Source of the DNA: Dipylidium caninum
Taxonomy: Eukaryota; Platyhelminthes; Cestoda; Cyclophyllidea; Dipylidiidae
DNA length: 64,000 nt
Reading direction: 5' to 3'
Assembly: GCA_017562135.1 (NCBI GenBank)
Contig: QEYB01000266.1
Coordinates: 248,001 to 312,000 of the forward strand
The notes beneath the pieces were generated by a model, which did no database searches, was not told the origin of the DNA, and saw only the letters and a list, made by a program, of their open reading frames with translations. Of the stretch, positions 12,842-24,800 are shown in pieces. Every line of letters begins with the position of its first letter. The stretch's first letter is position 1. The position numbers and the translations under genes were made by a program.

Positions 12842-15800
12842 ATGCGTTACTTCGAAAACCCATACATTGGACGAGACGGTGAAGTCCCTAGTAACGTACA
12901 GCTTCCTTCGGGTAGTGATGTAGACGAAGAAGCTTTGGAGACTGTAAAAGACTGTTTCGAGGTTAGTACGCATTTACTTTCTTTTGACAACACTGTTTAG
13001 TACATGTGATGCTTTGTAAAGACAGCAGTTTTGGCATGGTGACTACCGAAATGGTCTTCAGATTGCTTTACTTTTGCCTTTGACCTGTCTAAAATCGGCT
13101 TTCAATATTTTTTACTCTCAAAAATGACTTGGTCAAATATTTTCTCCAATTATTTCTTGGCGTGTATTTCAAGTTTACTTTAATTGGTGGATAGTCGAAA
13201 GTTTTAGAAGTTGTAATTTACTGCAATCTCGGAAGTTTCCTTTCAGAGGTCGTGTCGGGATGTGTCGATTCATGATGGCGGTCTGTATGTTGGTGGCATT
13301 GGTGTGGCCTGGGCTGCCCTCCGTGTCATGCAACACCTAGAAGAGGGTGTTGAAACCCTCTTTCCCCATGTCCGAAAGTACATCGAGAAAGTTGTCAACA
13401 AGGCTTCGCAAGACGCCCCGCGTGGTAAAGAGGAACGTTTAGCATTTCTTCTCGGCATGCCTGGTATCTGGCTTACTGCGACTTACCTCTACCAGGTGCG
13501 TGACCGAAATTTAACACGATTCTACTGATGTGCTGTCAAGTAAATATTATATTTTATCCGTAGTTGTCAGGGGAAGAAGTTGAAAGAAATCATTTCTTGG
13601 GATTATACACCCAACTTGCGCCTGTGTTTGCCTCTCTTCAGCCTGGCTCTAAAAAAGTTGTATTTAGCCAGGGCTCTGATGAACTTTTCATTGGTCGCGC
13701 AGGCTATTTGTGTGGCTTATATGAACTTCGAAAGATCACATCTGAGGTGCGTCCACTGTTAATCTAATTTGTAAGCTTTTGTTAACTTATTTTAAAGTTT
13801 GTCACCACACGGATAGCTATCGTTTATTGTCACAAACGTTTCTGCAATAAGATCTCACGATTCTACTGAGTGTAAATGTTTTTTTTGAAGCCAACAATTT
13901 GTCGTTCATTTTTAGGAAGTAGTATCGGATGAAACGGTTTTCGCCATCTGTGATGCCATCGTAGACTCCGGAATGACATACGCCAAACAGCACCATTCGC
14001 GATGTCCTCTTATGTTCGCTTACCACGGGACGGAGTATCTTGGTAGGGTCTGTTCACTTCTCTCATTTTTATGGGAAGATTTACCTGCGATCCGTGGTAT
14101 TTCGGCAAATTGTAGTTAATCTCCCCAAAGGCGCCTTTGTATTATTGTGTAAGACCATGGCTTATGAGCACGTTATGAATACCCCAAAACGCCCGATAAG
14201 CGACTTCGGTTTCACAGCTTAATTCTTGAGAGTTTGTTAAGACTTTCCTATGTGCGAAGATTAATCACCACTAGTAAATTTGCATTAGCAAATTCATATT
14301 TCCGAATGCCTGTGTGGCAAATTGAAGCAGTGTATGGTGGCTCTTAGCTCGAGCTAAAAAAATTTGTAAGTCCTGCATATGATTGAGGGTAGAAGAAAAC
14401 CACACCTCACGCCCACTTGTTGTACCCCATCTGTTTACGGTGCTCTTTAGGAGTGTCAATTAGCCTTTTATTTTAAGCAGATGGGACGTAGTTTAGCCTA
14501 CAATGCTTTTTGCGGTGGGATTAGTGTTGATTCCTTATTACTGCAAATTAATGGCAAAATGCTTTTTTTATTTGTGTTCCGTACATTATATTGATGTTTG
14601 GTAATAAATCGCTCATCATAAATCTGGTTGGAATTTTTTTGCAACTGCTATTGTAAGTTTTATTATCCTATGGTACAGTGGTACGGGTTACCTTTTTAAG
14701 TCACACTAAACACTGAAATAATTTGCGGGATTTTTCCACTTTTAACATATTATCTCGAGTCTATAAGTCTAAGAGTGCCCATAACTCCTCAATGTACTTT
14801 TGTGTCTTCCGACTGCTTTCCAAACCGCTTATGTGGACTTGGGGCAGGTGCCCATTTGTCTTGTTTTGGGGACTTATGAATTTGTGAAATTTTGTACCAG
14901 GCAATAATTGAAAGAGGTAGAAACTTTCAAATCAATTTGAGTTTAGTTATTATTTTTAATGGCAACGATGTGGTGTGTTGTAGGCGCGGCTCATGGGCTG
15001 GCAGGAATTCTGTTCGCGTTGATGCTCTTTCCTCAATATCTGAAAGCGCGCCCAACGGCTGCTGATGCGGTAAGGGCGTCAGTGGATTACCTGATTGCCG
15101 TCACTCCGGCAGACACCGGAAATTTGCCTGCAGCCACCGATGAACTTCCACCCCATTGTCGTTCCGCCCGGGACGAACTTATCCATTGGTGTCATGGCGC
15201 TGCTGGTTAGTGGCTTTTTTCTCTAACCTCCGTATCATCTCAATGGCTTAATTTTTCTATGTTTCTGTTTTCTTTTAACTTCTATATTACTCTTCTAGGC
15301 GCTACATATTATTTGACATTGCAACATTGACGGTTTTTTATCGTGGGAGTTACGCCACTCCCCAGGATGTAATATTTCTTTTTTTCCAACTGTACTGTGT
15401 TGAAAAAACCAAGGTTATAAGTCTTCGACCAAGCCGATGGTTCGCAGGGATAAGGTCTGAGAGTGCCCGTCATACCATCCACGGTGTAGCCACTTTCGAA
15501 TATCCATTCGTGCTGGTTGAATGGCTGAATAAATCTCCCCGCGTACACAACGTCTGTCTGTGTGTGTACGGGTAACCGGTGCTCTGGATTACGGGCCTGA
15601 ATAAAACAACCTGACTGTTATTTGAACCGCTTTCTCGAACTCACTTGACTGCGGAAGAACAAGCCCGACTAATTCGCTGCACAGCCTTCAATGGTGTATT
15701 TGCTTTCGCGTATTTTTCGTTGCCTTGGAGCCATTGTTAACTCAAAAGCCAGGGCAAATTAGGCGAGGCACCTGTTTTCTCTCGAAACGTTAAGCTGTTA

Positions 15801-18800
15801 GATGCTCGAAAATCTAACTTCTGCTCAGTCCTCAAATCGGATGGAGTTTACATCTTCCTAATATTGTGGACATTGAGTAAATGCCGTGCTTTACACGCGA
15901 AGCACTTTTATTTTGACCCCCAAGTTTGATGGCTTTTCCGCCCATGAAAAGGAGATGCACTTGTTTCTTCCATTTTCCTTTGGAATCTTAGCCATTCATT
16001 CACTCGAGTGAGCAACCGGCTGACACCTCTCAACTTCCTCCCCTTTTCGCAGTTTGGCTACTAATATTTTGATGGATAAAATATGGATTCGAAAACTTAA
16101 ATGCTTGAATTAAAATTTGAGGCAAAATCTCTTGCCGCATTTGACTGATTTAGTAGATCTGCACTTCATTTGGTCTTCTCTTCATCTTGGTCATTTGATG
16201 CAGCTCGTAGGGAAAATAATAACCCTCGACACCCTGTAAAGCCACCGACTGCTTTGATTTCACCTTAGCCCTCACGCATCATTTAGTTGATTTCTGTATG
16301 CCTTCCCCTTTGTCCCATATTTCCTTGCCACCCACAACGTATTTTTGTTTAGTAACATCGATGAATTACTTCCCTTGTGGTCCCCATGTTTTTCTGTGAT
16401 ATTTCCGGTTCCAAAAAGGGCTTAACATGACAGTGTCTGGCCTCTTTGGGAAAGTTGGCACTTAAAATAATTTAGAGTATTGGAAAAAGTCCTGAATATT
16501 CATTTGGTGTGAAGCAACGAGTGACTTTCGCAGCATAGAAAATCTTGTTGTTCGAATCCGGGCCCACGTTTCTTGTTGTCGTCCTTTTAAATTTGCTCTT
16601 TTTACCAATTTCATTTCTTTGGGAATACGTGTTTTTTGCGCTTGTGGAGTGGCACTACCGTGTATGTATACCTCAATAAGGCTCCATTTCTTCGGTCCCC
16701 TCCTGCTTTCCTTGTGAAATCTACCCAAGGGCAACGTAACTCGGCTCTTAGATTCATTGAGGGGAGGAGTGAAAGTTCAGGCTAGCGATGTTGACGCTGC
16801 CTTCCATTCTGTTGGACCTAAGTCTTTCTCCTCCCCTACCGACAAGGTTATAATGCCTCAGACAAGCACCGTCGGGCCGCACTGCTGGATCCCATGCTGG
16901 GCAGGAGGCCAAAAGTAGGTTGTTGTGCGACATGGCATGAGTATTTCTCACACAGACGAACTTGGGGATCTTTTTACTCCGTTCCTCGCGGTCTTCATAG
17001 TGGCGTGCGACCATGTGCTGAAAGTACACCGATTGGAGCTTTGATAAGCAGCCTCTTCTGCGTCCCAGGGAAAGGCGATAGAAATAGTAGGGCGGTCACG
17101 ACAACCTGGCTTGGATGAGGCCTGTAGGCCACAAAGGAAGATCACTTTGTCTGCTAACTACTCCAAACTGCCAGACAGAGCCAATTTTGAGTGTTGTAAA
17201 GACAAATAGCGGGCGGCATTTTGTATCGTGCTCAATTATCTGTGTCTAATGCCGTGTAATCTAATCGCCGTCTCCCCACTCTTGTCCATATTGCCGGGTT
17301 TGACCTGTGACAATTACAGATGCGCATCTAACGCCCACGTTGGGGCGCCGCTTTTGGCCGAGCCTAAAATTGCCCCATTGTGCAGTACTCACTCTGGCCG
17401 CACGAGAGCTAGAGTTTATTAAAAGAGTGAACTCCTTCTGATTCAGGTGTTGTGTACGTCTACGCGAGGGCCTACGTGTTGTGGAAAGACGAGAAGTACC
17501 TAAATGAGGTCATCAGATGCGCGGATGTTGTATGGCGCAAAGGTCTCCTGAAAAAAGGACCTGGTAGGTCATTTTTTGTAGTTTACTGGCCAAATTACTA
17601 CCACTCACTTGTACTTTATGAAATTCTCCCCGTGTCTGCTCAGCTCACTTTCTTCCTCGCCCCCACCGCCACCGCCAACTCCCCTTCTCCCCGGCCAGTC
17701 AACGTACATTCGTCAAACGGTCAAAAAACCACTTTGATGTAGGCTTTTCGTGAAGTGAGACAGGCTTTGGCGAAAAGGAGCAAATCGTACGGTGCTTGTC
17801 TGACTTGTATGCTCAAGAGAATAGCATCAACTTGTTTATCTCACATTCTTTGTGAGCGAACATTTTAGGAGGAGTCTCCATCTGTCTGCGTGTTCATTTT
17901 TAGGCGTAAATTCCACAGGCCCCAGTAAGACTGGAACAGGAGGGTCTCTCCTCTCCACAAACCGCATCAAATTATGATTTCTGTTTAAAAAATAACCTTT
18001 TGTTGGTCCATCTTACTTCACAGTCCCCTTTACTCACCATGATGGTTGATTGAGAAGGCTTGCAAGGATCTCTGCAGTCAAAAAATACCACCTCTCTCGT
18101 GTAGCATCCCCTTTTTGCCAACTATAACGACACCACGACAACCGGCTACCTCGGTTCCTGCCAAGTAGTTTGCCTTTTGAAGAGGAGCATACCGTGAATC
18201 CCACAATGCTTTTTTAACGCGAGTTCCCATTAAAGTGGGATTCGTTTCCCCCGTTGTCCGTAAAGTTTTATGATTTTCTTATCGAACTCACAGGTTTATA
18301 TAGTTTGATTAGTTAGCAACTGCACATTGGTATTATGTTTGTAAGAAGTCGATGAGACTCTTAAAAACCCTTTCGGGGGGGGGGCGGGGATTTGCTTTCA
18401 CTATTTGATGTCTAAACAGTATTTCGACAAGTGTAGTGCTTTCAGTTCTCCTAAAATCCCAAGCCAAATGGATTGCAGTATTCGTCCACAAGTACCGAAG
18501 GTATTCCTTGCAATCGTGACACTATCACGGTTTAATGTTACCGGAAGGGGTAATCGCACCGCAGAGGACGTAGACGATGTAAGATAGACAGAACTACTCT
18601 TTTGGTACACCCGGGTGCCCACTGATTATTGGCGTGTGCGGACCGGCAGGCATCTGCCACGGAGTGGCGGGCAGCGGGTACACACAGTTGGTGGCATTTC
18701 GAGCCACAGGAGAGGACCGCTACGTTCAGCGCGCCCGGGCATGCGCAGCCTTCCTGCACGCCGAGGACTTCCTCCGCCACTCTCGCCGGCCCGACCACCC

Positions 18801-18906
18801 AGCCTCCCTCTTCGAGGGTCGAGCCGGCACCGCCCTCTTCCTCGCCGACCTCCGTCGTCCTGACCGTGCTGCCTTCCCCTTCATGGACCCCTTCGAGGTC
18901 AAATGA
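12842..18906 (+). CDS. LanC-like protein (LANCL), glutathione-linked zinc enzyme family
   Basis: Seven exons are 12842-12961, 13247-13495, 13564-13746, 13916-14042, 14984-15205, 17447-17563 and 18650-18906. They join in frame to 424 residues (human LANCL1 has 399). LANCL proteins are eukaryotic relatives of lantibiotic cyclases that bind zinc and glutathione and add glutathione to dehydroamino acids in proteins. The start MRYFENPY resembles the family N-terminus. Later landmarks are LYVGGIGVAW, FLLGMPGIWLTATYLYQ, ELFIGRAGYLCGLYEL, GAAHGLAGILFALM, the zinc motif HWCHGAAG (C296), GLLKKGPGICHGVAG (C342, H343) and FEGRAGTALFLADL. The gap of 46 residues between the two cysteine ligands equals that in human LANCL1 (C276, C322), which supports the splice choices. 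The last acceptor is taken at ...GGCAG|GC because it restores the G-ICHG motif; the frame is also open upstream of it. Introns 5 and 6 are long (2.2 and 1.1 kb). An AATAAA lies at 19502-19507. Confidence 0.95.
18372..18389. repeat. G-run in LANCL last intron
   Basis: An almost pure run of guanines, broken once by C, lies in the final LANCL intron about 260 bp before its acceptor. It could form a G-quadruplex on the transcript strand. Confidence 0.6.
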
Positions 18907-21861
18907 CCGTTCGTTGCCTCCCCCTCCTCCTCCTCATTCTCCACTTTGTACGTTTCGCCTAGATTCATTATAGAAGTTCTCTGTCAAATGCATTTGTTGT
19001 TATATGCCAGCCTTCTGTACCCTCGAATTCTTGCCTCGGGTGTTGTTGGCTGTTTGCAGTTATTACTGGCTCCTCCACTTGACTTCCTCCTTTAGTGTTG
19101 TGGCCTTTTTTGTTTATTTCTGAGTCAATGCTGTTTGACTAACCTCTGTGGCCACTTTGTCCCACGTCTCTTAGCCCTTTGTGTCTTTTTGGAACTGGCC
19201 CGATGCCGTTGGGTAGGTGTGCTATTTTGCGAATTTCTGAGCAAGACATGGTTAATCGTGCGAACTGCATTTGCCATGGAGACATTGCAGTATTTTGAGA
19301 GCTTTACTTTCATGCTCCCGCAGTGTCCACTGACCTTTTCGGATATCTTTTAATCCGACTAAGTTGAACTTTTAAGGCAATATTTTGTCCAACATCACGA
19401 AAGAAATCCAGTTTTTTAACCATAAATACATGCTTGAGTGAGGAGCAGATTGCTGTCAATCCCCTATTACTCGACCACCACCACCATCATCACATCGTCA
19501 AAATAAATGCCCTATTTCGCAGTGGGAGGTCCTTTCTCCTCCATCCCTGTTTTACAAGACTGCGTATGTGGCTGTTTTGAAAACAGGAGGTGTGCATTTC
19601 TTTGGCCTTCGCGACTCGCCCCTTGTGATCTTTACCTCTGACCGTTACTCCCACCATTTTGCCTTGGAAATAAGCGGATTGGCCTTTTCCTCTTGGGCTT
19701 CAATGAAGAAGTGGGCCAGCATTAGTGAGTTACACTCAGTTCAGATGACTCTCGTCACAGACGTCGACGTCACTAATCTTGACGTTACTTTCCTCCTTTT
19801 GGGCATGGCCTCAAAAGTAAGACGAAGTATCGGTGGCTCTGCCTTGCACGCCTGTGGGCCGCCAGATGCGGACAGTCGTGGGGGTGGAGGCGGACGTTCG
19901 CGTCCACGCGTTGCACGTTCCGTGGGGCCACAGGGATTTCGAGAGTTGGGAGGCCATTCAAACGGTTTGATCGCCCACCTTGGTAGGAGAGGACAGGGTG
20001 ACCCCAACTCGATCTCCGACTTAAGACTTCACAGTCCCTTCCCCTTGGGAAGTGCTCGTTCTTTATTAATTCCAACTTCGTTCTCACTCCTCTCCCCCGT
20101 CTCATGTGGAGCAGTTAATCTGCCGACAGATGCGATTAATCTTTTCGTTTTCTACTTGTCTCCATGCCTCGAGTCACCATTTTACGGGGGATATTTAAGC
20201 TGCGCACAAGAAAAGAAATGGACTAATGGGGAGAGCGAAAAGAATTACGAGAAATGCGTGTGATTTTTCATGGGATTGTTGTTGATCAGCCTTCCGCGAC
20301 CACAAGACATCAGAGTCCGTGGTGGCTACATTATTCTGAAAAAGTCATGGTCAGCATTTGCCGACCCGCCTCTCCGCAGTTTAATGGCCTGGCTTTGAAG
20401 ACGTTGAGTTGGGCGTGTCCGTTCCGGGGAGACGATGTCTGCCCTTCTAGTTGGCGCTTGTCCCATTAAGAGGGTTTGTTTTCTTCGCCAAAAGCAATTT
20501 CGGTGCTCGAGGTGCTCGTCAAAGCGTGCGGTAAGTCGCCTCTATTTCCTCGAGAGTCTTCTTTGTGGTTTGCCTCGCTTCCTCAGCCTCAAAAGCCCCC
20601 CTCCATGGCGCTTTCAGAAAAACACTCGGTGCTCGCCAATGCTGACCATTGACGGTGGGTGTGGTGGCCAACCCTGTACGGCGCGCATTTGACAAAGCTC
20701 AAATTATCTTTACTCAAGACTTTGCTTTTGTCAACTATGGCTGTCTTGACTCCTTCCTTGACAAAGTAGCCCTCTGACTTGTAATTCGCCTCCAGCCTCC
20801 TAGCATTCCTTTCCGCGCTCGAGTAATTTTGACGAAACTGATCGACGCTAGTCGGGGTTGTTCACGCGGTTATTCCAGGCAACGCACTGGGTCCCACGGT
20901 AGGGGAAACGTCCGCTTCGTCCTGGGACGAGCGTCGTGCCCATGTGGATGTGCGCGGAAGGCCGCCTGCCTTTGGGCCCATGGGGCTGAACAGGTTTGTG
21001 CATTGCACACAAGTGCCACCGCCGAACGCCTTCATTGTGTGCTGTGTCTGCATGCGCGTCCGAGAGCCTCCCTTTGCGGGCGTCTACGTCGCGGATGAAG
21101 AGGTGAACCCCGCTGTCGTACTTCTCGATTGACCCTCCACAAGACGGTACTTCCGATCCGCTTCTTAGTGACGGTTCTCTCTCTCTAAGTGCCGATCTTC
21201 GGTACTACGAGGAGGTCAATGGCAACTTTATGTCACTGGAAATGGCCAAATTCATGCCAGTGAATGCTTCAACAATAGTTAGACGACATTTTGCTGAATG
21301 ACCTTCAAGTATGACGAACATGTTTATTTCATCCCTTTATTTTCGGCCTCTTCCGCTTTCCACAACAATCCCCTCTTCCCAGACACTGGGTCTGACCTTT
21401 CGCCACACTGAACGTTCTTTTCGGAGGGAATAGACCAGGAGGCTCGGCGCCATTTTGCTGTGCTGACGGCGGCCTGGGTGTTCCGCGACATCAGATCTTG
21501 ATGCGTGAGTGCCTTCCACCGCGGGGTTGATTTTCGACCGCACGGTTAGTGGTAGCAGGTGGAAGGGTAGACGCTGAAGAGGTGGTATAACCAGCACTCA
21601 CACGAAAGCAGATACGAGTGCATCAACTGCTTTTGATTACACCCTTCAGAAACTGATAAGTGCTACGGGGCGGTGGGAGCTACGAGGGGCAGCCCGTGCT
21701 GGAGGCGCCAAAGTATCGGTGGATCCGCCGGGTCCACGTCCCCTTCAGATCGTTGTAAGGCACCCGAGCCCAGCAGCGGTCCCAGGAAACACAAGGGGAC
21801 TTTGCGTAGTACAAGGAGGGGACTTTAAGCAAAATGTTCACCAGACCAACCTCTAACCGGG

Positions 21862-21883
21862 TGGGGGCGGGGGGGGGGGGAGG
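21862..21883. repeat. G-rich homopolymer run
   Basis: A long guanine run, interrupted only by single C or A bases, within the GC-rich gene-poor stretch. It is a potential quadruplex or an assembly-prone site. Confidence 0.6.
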
Positions 21884-24800
21884 GGGCAGAGGACTGGGTT
21901 TTCCTCGGAGACGATGGACTGCCTTAGACAAGACGTTTAGTCTTTGTTCTCTCGCGCCAGCCTCTGCCACCACCAAGGGAGGCGCCTCAACTGCCACTCG
22001 GAAGCCAATTATGCTTCTGGTCTGGCAGCGCACGCATCCCGCCGTCTCAGAGGCAGAAGATCCGTTGAGGAATTATTTTGGTGTCTCTGCCTACTAAGAA
22101 TGAGGCGTTGAGACGCGAGCCGCATCATCTGTGACGCCGGCGGCACGTCTCCATTGAGTCTCTCTGCAAAGACACAGCATTTCGAACCGCCTGGCCTCTC
22201 TGTCGCGTTCGGTCGGGAGCATGACAAGCACAAGCCAGCACACCCATTCCTCGGAACTCGGGCGTCGAGTTGACCATCAACGGGATCGAAAGCCTCCCTC
22301 CTGTCCACGTGCCTGTTCTCGTGGTTGGTGTCACCTCTGAAGCAGGGAGCCGCGGTGACAATCACCTCGGCGTGGCGGGTGTTTGTCTCACGTACCACGG
22401 GGTGAATACCAAGGCGGATATTTTGGGGCGAGGAGTTGTTGCCCGGGTTTGCCAACTATTTTAGCACTGCCTCCCGGCATTTCGGATACCTCGCCGATGT
22501 ACTTCGTGGCACTCTGTGTCGGTGAAGGTTCCCCAAGCGCAAAAAAGTAGAATGTCTCAACCCAACCCGGTGGAGTCGAATGGCGCCTATCCACTGGCTC
22601 TGCATGACTTAAAAGTCACTAATCTTCAGTCAACTCCCACGAGAAAGGCTCTTCTCGAAGTGTGTCCGCCTCGCACCCGGTGTGGCAGTGGCGACCCTCA
22701 CCAACGCGCGGAGTGGGCCGTCGCTTGAACGGATCGGGTGGACTGCGTTTTCGTGCTTTAAGATGGACGATTTCTCCAACACTAAGACACAGAGCCGTCA
22801 ATCTTGTCACGTTTCTTCCCCACCCCGGTAACACCTCCCCACCCTCCTGCCGTCTTCATTTATCTCGGCCCTTCTTTTCTGCCGACACTTCTCCCTCCCA
22901 CGTGGACGTATAATAGGTTCCTTCGCACTCCCTTTGAAATTTGAGCCGCGGAACGGCCGCCTGGAGAGTTAGGAAAGTTTGGATTTTCGTGAGAATTACA
23001 CGAAAAGAATGCGATTTGCAAGTCTCTGCGTGGTGTGGCTTTTCGTCAGCACTCGCGATAGTTTTTGTGTGTATATTGCGTCTTCAATTCCCCTCGTCCT
23101 TTTACTTCATTCACGCAACAGGCGAGTTGCGTGTGGCTCTTCCCGATTGGACCTTCTTCCACCGGAGGCCTCTGCCCTTCCAAATCACCATTACATGCGT
23201 TTGCATTCCTCCGCTACACATTTAGGTCACCCTTGGACGACCAAACTGGCGTTAAGTCCGAACTCCCCCGGTCCTGGCCTCCCCCGCTTCAAGCCCGCCA
23301 CCTCCTTCTTCTTGCGACTCTGTGCGCTGCCTTGTGGAGTAGGAACCAACGGTTAACGGATTAACTTGAGATTGACTCCACAACTTGATGTATTAGTGGT
23401 GATCTGTCACAGGAAGCTCTGCAATTCACCACTTCACAATGCCGCTCACCGGCATGAATAAATTCATTTACTTCGCGGGCACCATCGTTTTTGCCTTTCC
23501 TTTGACGGTCTCACACACGGTGATAATTTCTCAGTCTTCTCTGACGCTTCTGCCAGCGGGTTCGCCAACCTCGCTGACTGAAATGACAGGTCACCGGCAC
23601 CCACTTCGGTCATCTGAGCGCCGCCTCTTTAGTGACCGCATGGACAGGAGGAGGCGCCTCAGCCCTTCGAACGCCTCAACGCGTGCCGTCTCATGGGGAC
23701 AGAGACCGTAAGCTGTGCGCCACGAAGGCCGCCCACTTTTAAGGCCGACGTCGAACCGTGAAGTGTCCATGGACGAATTGTCTGCGTAAAGCCAGCGCCA
23801 AGTGGCCACAAACGCAGCCCAGACTCAGCGGTTTCGGGTTCTTTCGCCTCGCCGTCACAAATTACCTGGTTTCTTGGCCTCTGAGACGGCCTTCTCGGCT
23901 CTACTCCCAGTAGCACAGAGCCGTGAGATGAAGTTTCCACGTATTTTCCCTTATTCCCCATCTGCTCGTGTTGATTGAAGTTTTCCACTATTTGAAAATT
24001 AGATCGAATGGCCTTGTTCTGTGAAAAGGGTACTATTTTCTAACAGGAGGGTGGTGGAGACGTTATTTGTCCCTTTTTACTTGACCCGATGCCTCCTCGC
24101 ACCTCCCCACATGTGGTGCATTTCTCGTAGAGCGGGTGCGACGCTTTGACGGGCTGCCCTTGCCACGACGGCCTGCCATGCCCTGTCATTCAGGCTCCGA
24201 GACACGTTGCATCGTGCGATCTCTCCGCCCCCGCGGCGGCGCCTCCGGTGCGCTTGCACTCCAGCCGTCCTCAACCCGGCGTCAGTCTCGACCTCTCTCC
24301 TGCGCAGAGGCGGAGTAGACTTAATGAAACGATTGCGTGTCGCGGGCTTGAGCAAGTCCTTGGACTCCTCGTACGACTTCTCGTCTTGAGGACTTCCAAC
24401 CTCTGCAGACCCGGTTGCAGCGCCTGTGTGTTGCTCCGCTCCGGAGTTGCGGTCGAGAGCTCGGGTGCTCCTTCGTCACCGCATTTCCATCCACTTTAGA
24501 CGCGGTTCTGTAAAGAGACTGTGGAAAGCAGAACCAGACGCCTTTGCCACTAGGAGCCGGTGTTCCTACGCTCATCGCCGCATGCGTCAAGCCTATCAAT
24601 TGCGCTGACGGGCGCTCGCGTGGCGAGCCCGGGGCCGCCAGTGGGGGGCGACCTTGGTGCAAACGCCTTCCTGCGCCGCTGCGTGGCGAAGGCGTTCGAG
24701 CATGAAGGCGCTAAAAATATCGCCATTCAGAGGCGGGACGAACTGAAGCTAGCCACAATTCGCGCGCTCTCTCTGCATGGCTTCCCACGCACCTTGTTGG

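Noticed and set aside
16535..16565. GTTCGAATCC resembling a tRNA or Pol III B box
   Set aside because: No acceptor stem, A box or anticodon arm could be folded around it on either strand.
12842..18906. LanC homologue as horizontally transferred bacterial lantibiotic cyclase
   Set aside because: Seven exons, the eukaryotic LANCL N-terminus and the 46-residue zinc-ligand spacing point to the ordinary animal LANCL family.
19568..20263. 231-codon plus-strand ORF
   Set aside because: Contains glycine/arginine runs and overlaps long frames on the other strand; no homology or codon bias. GC-rich chance frame.
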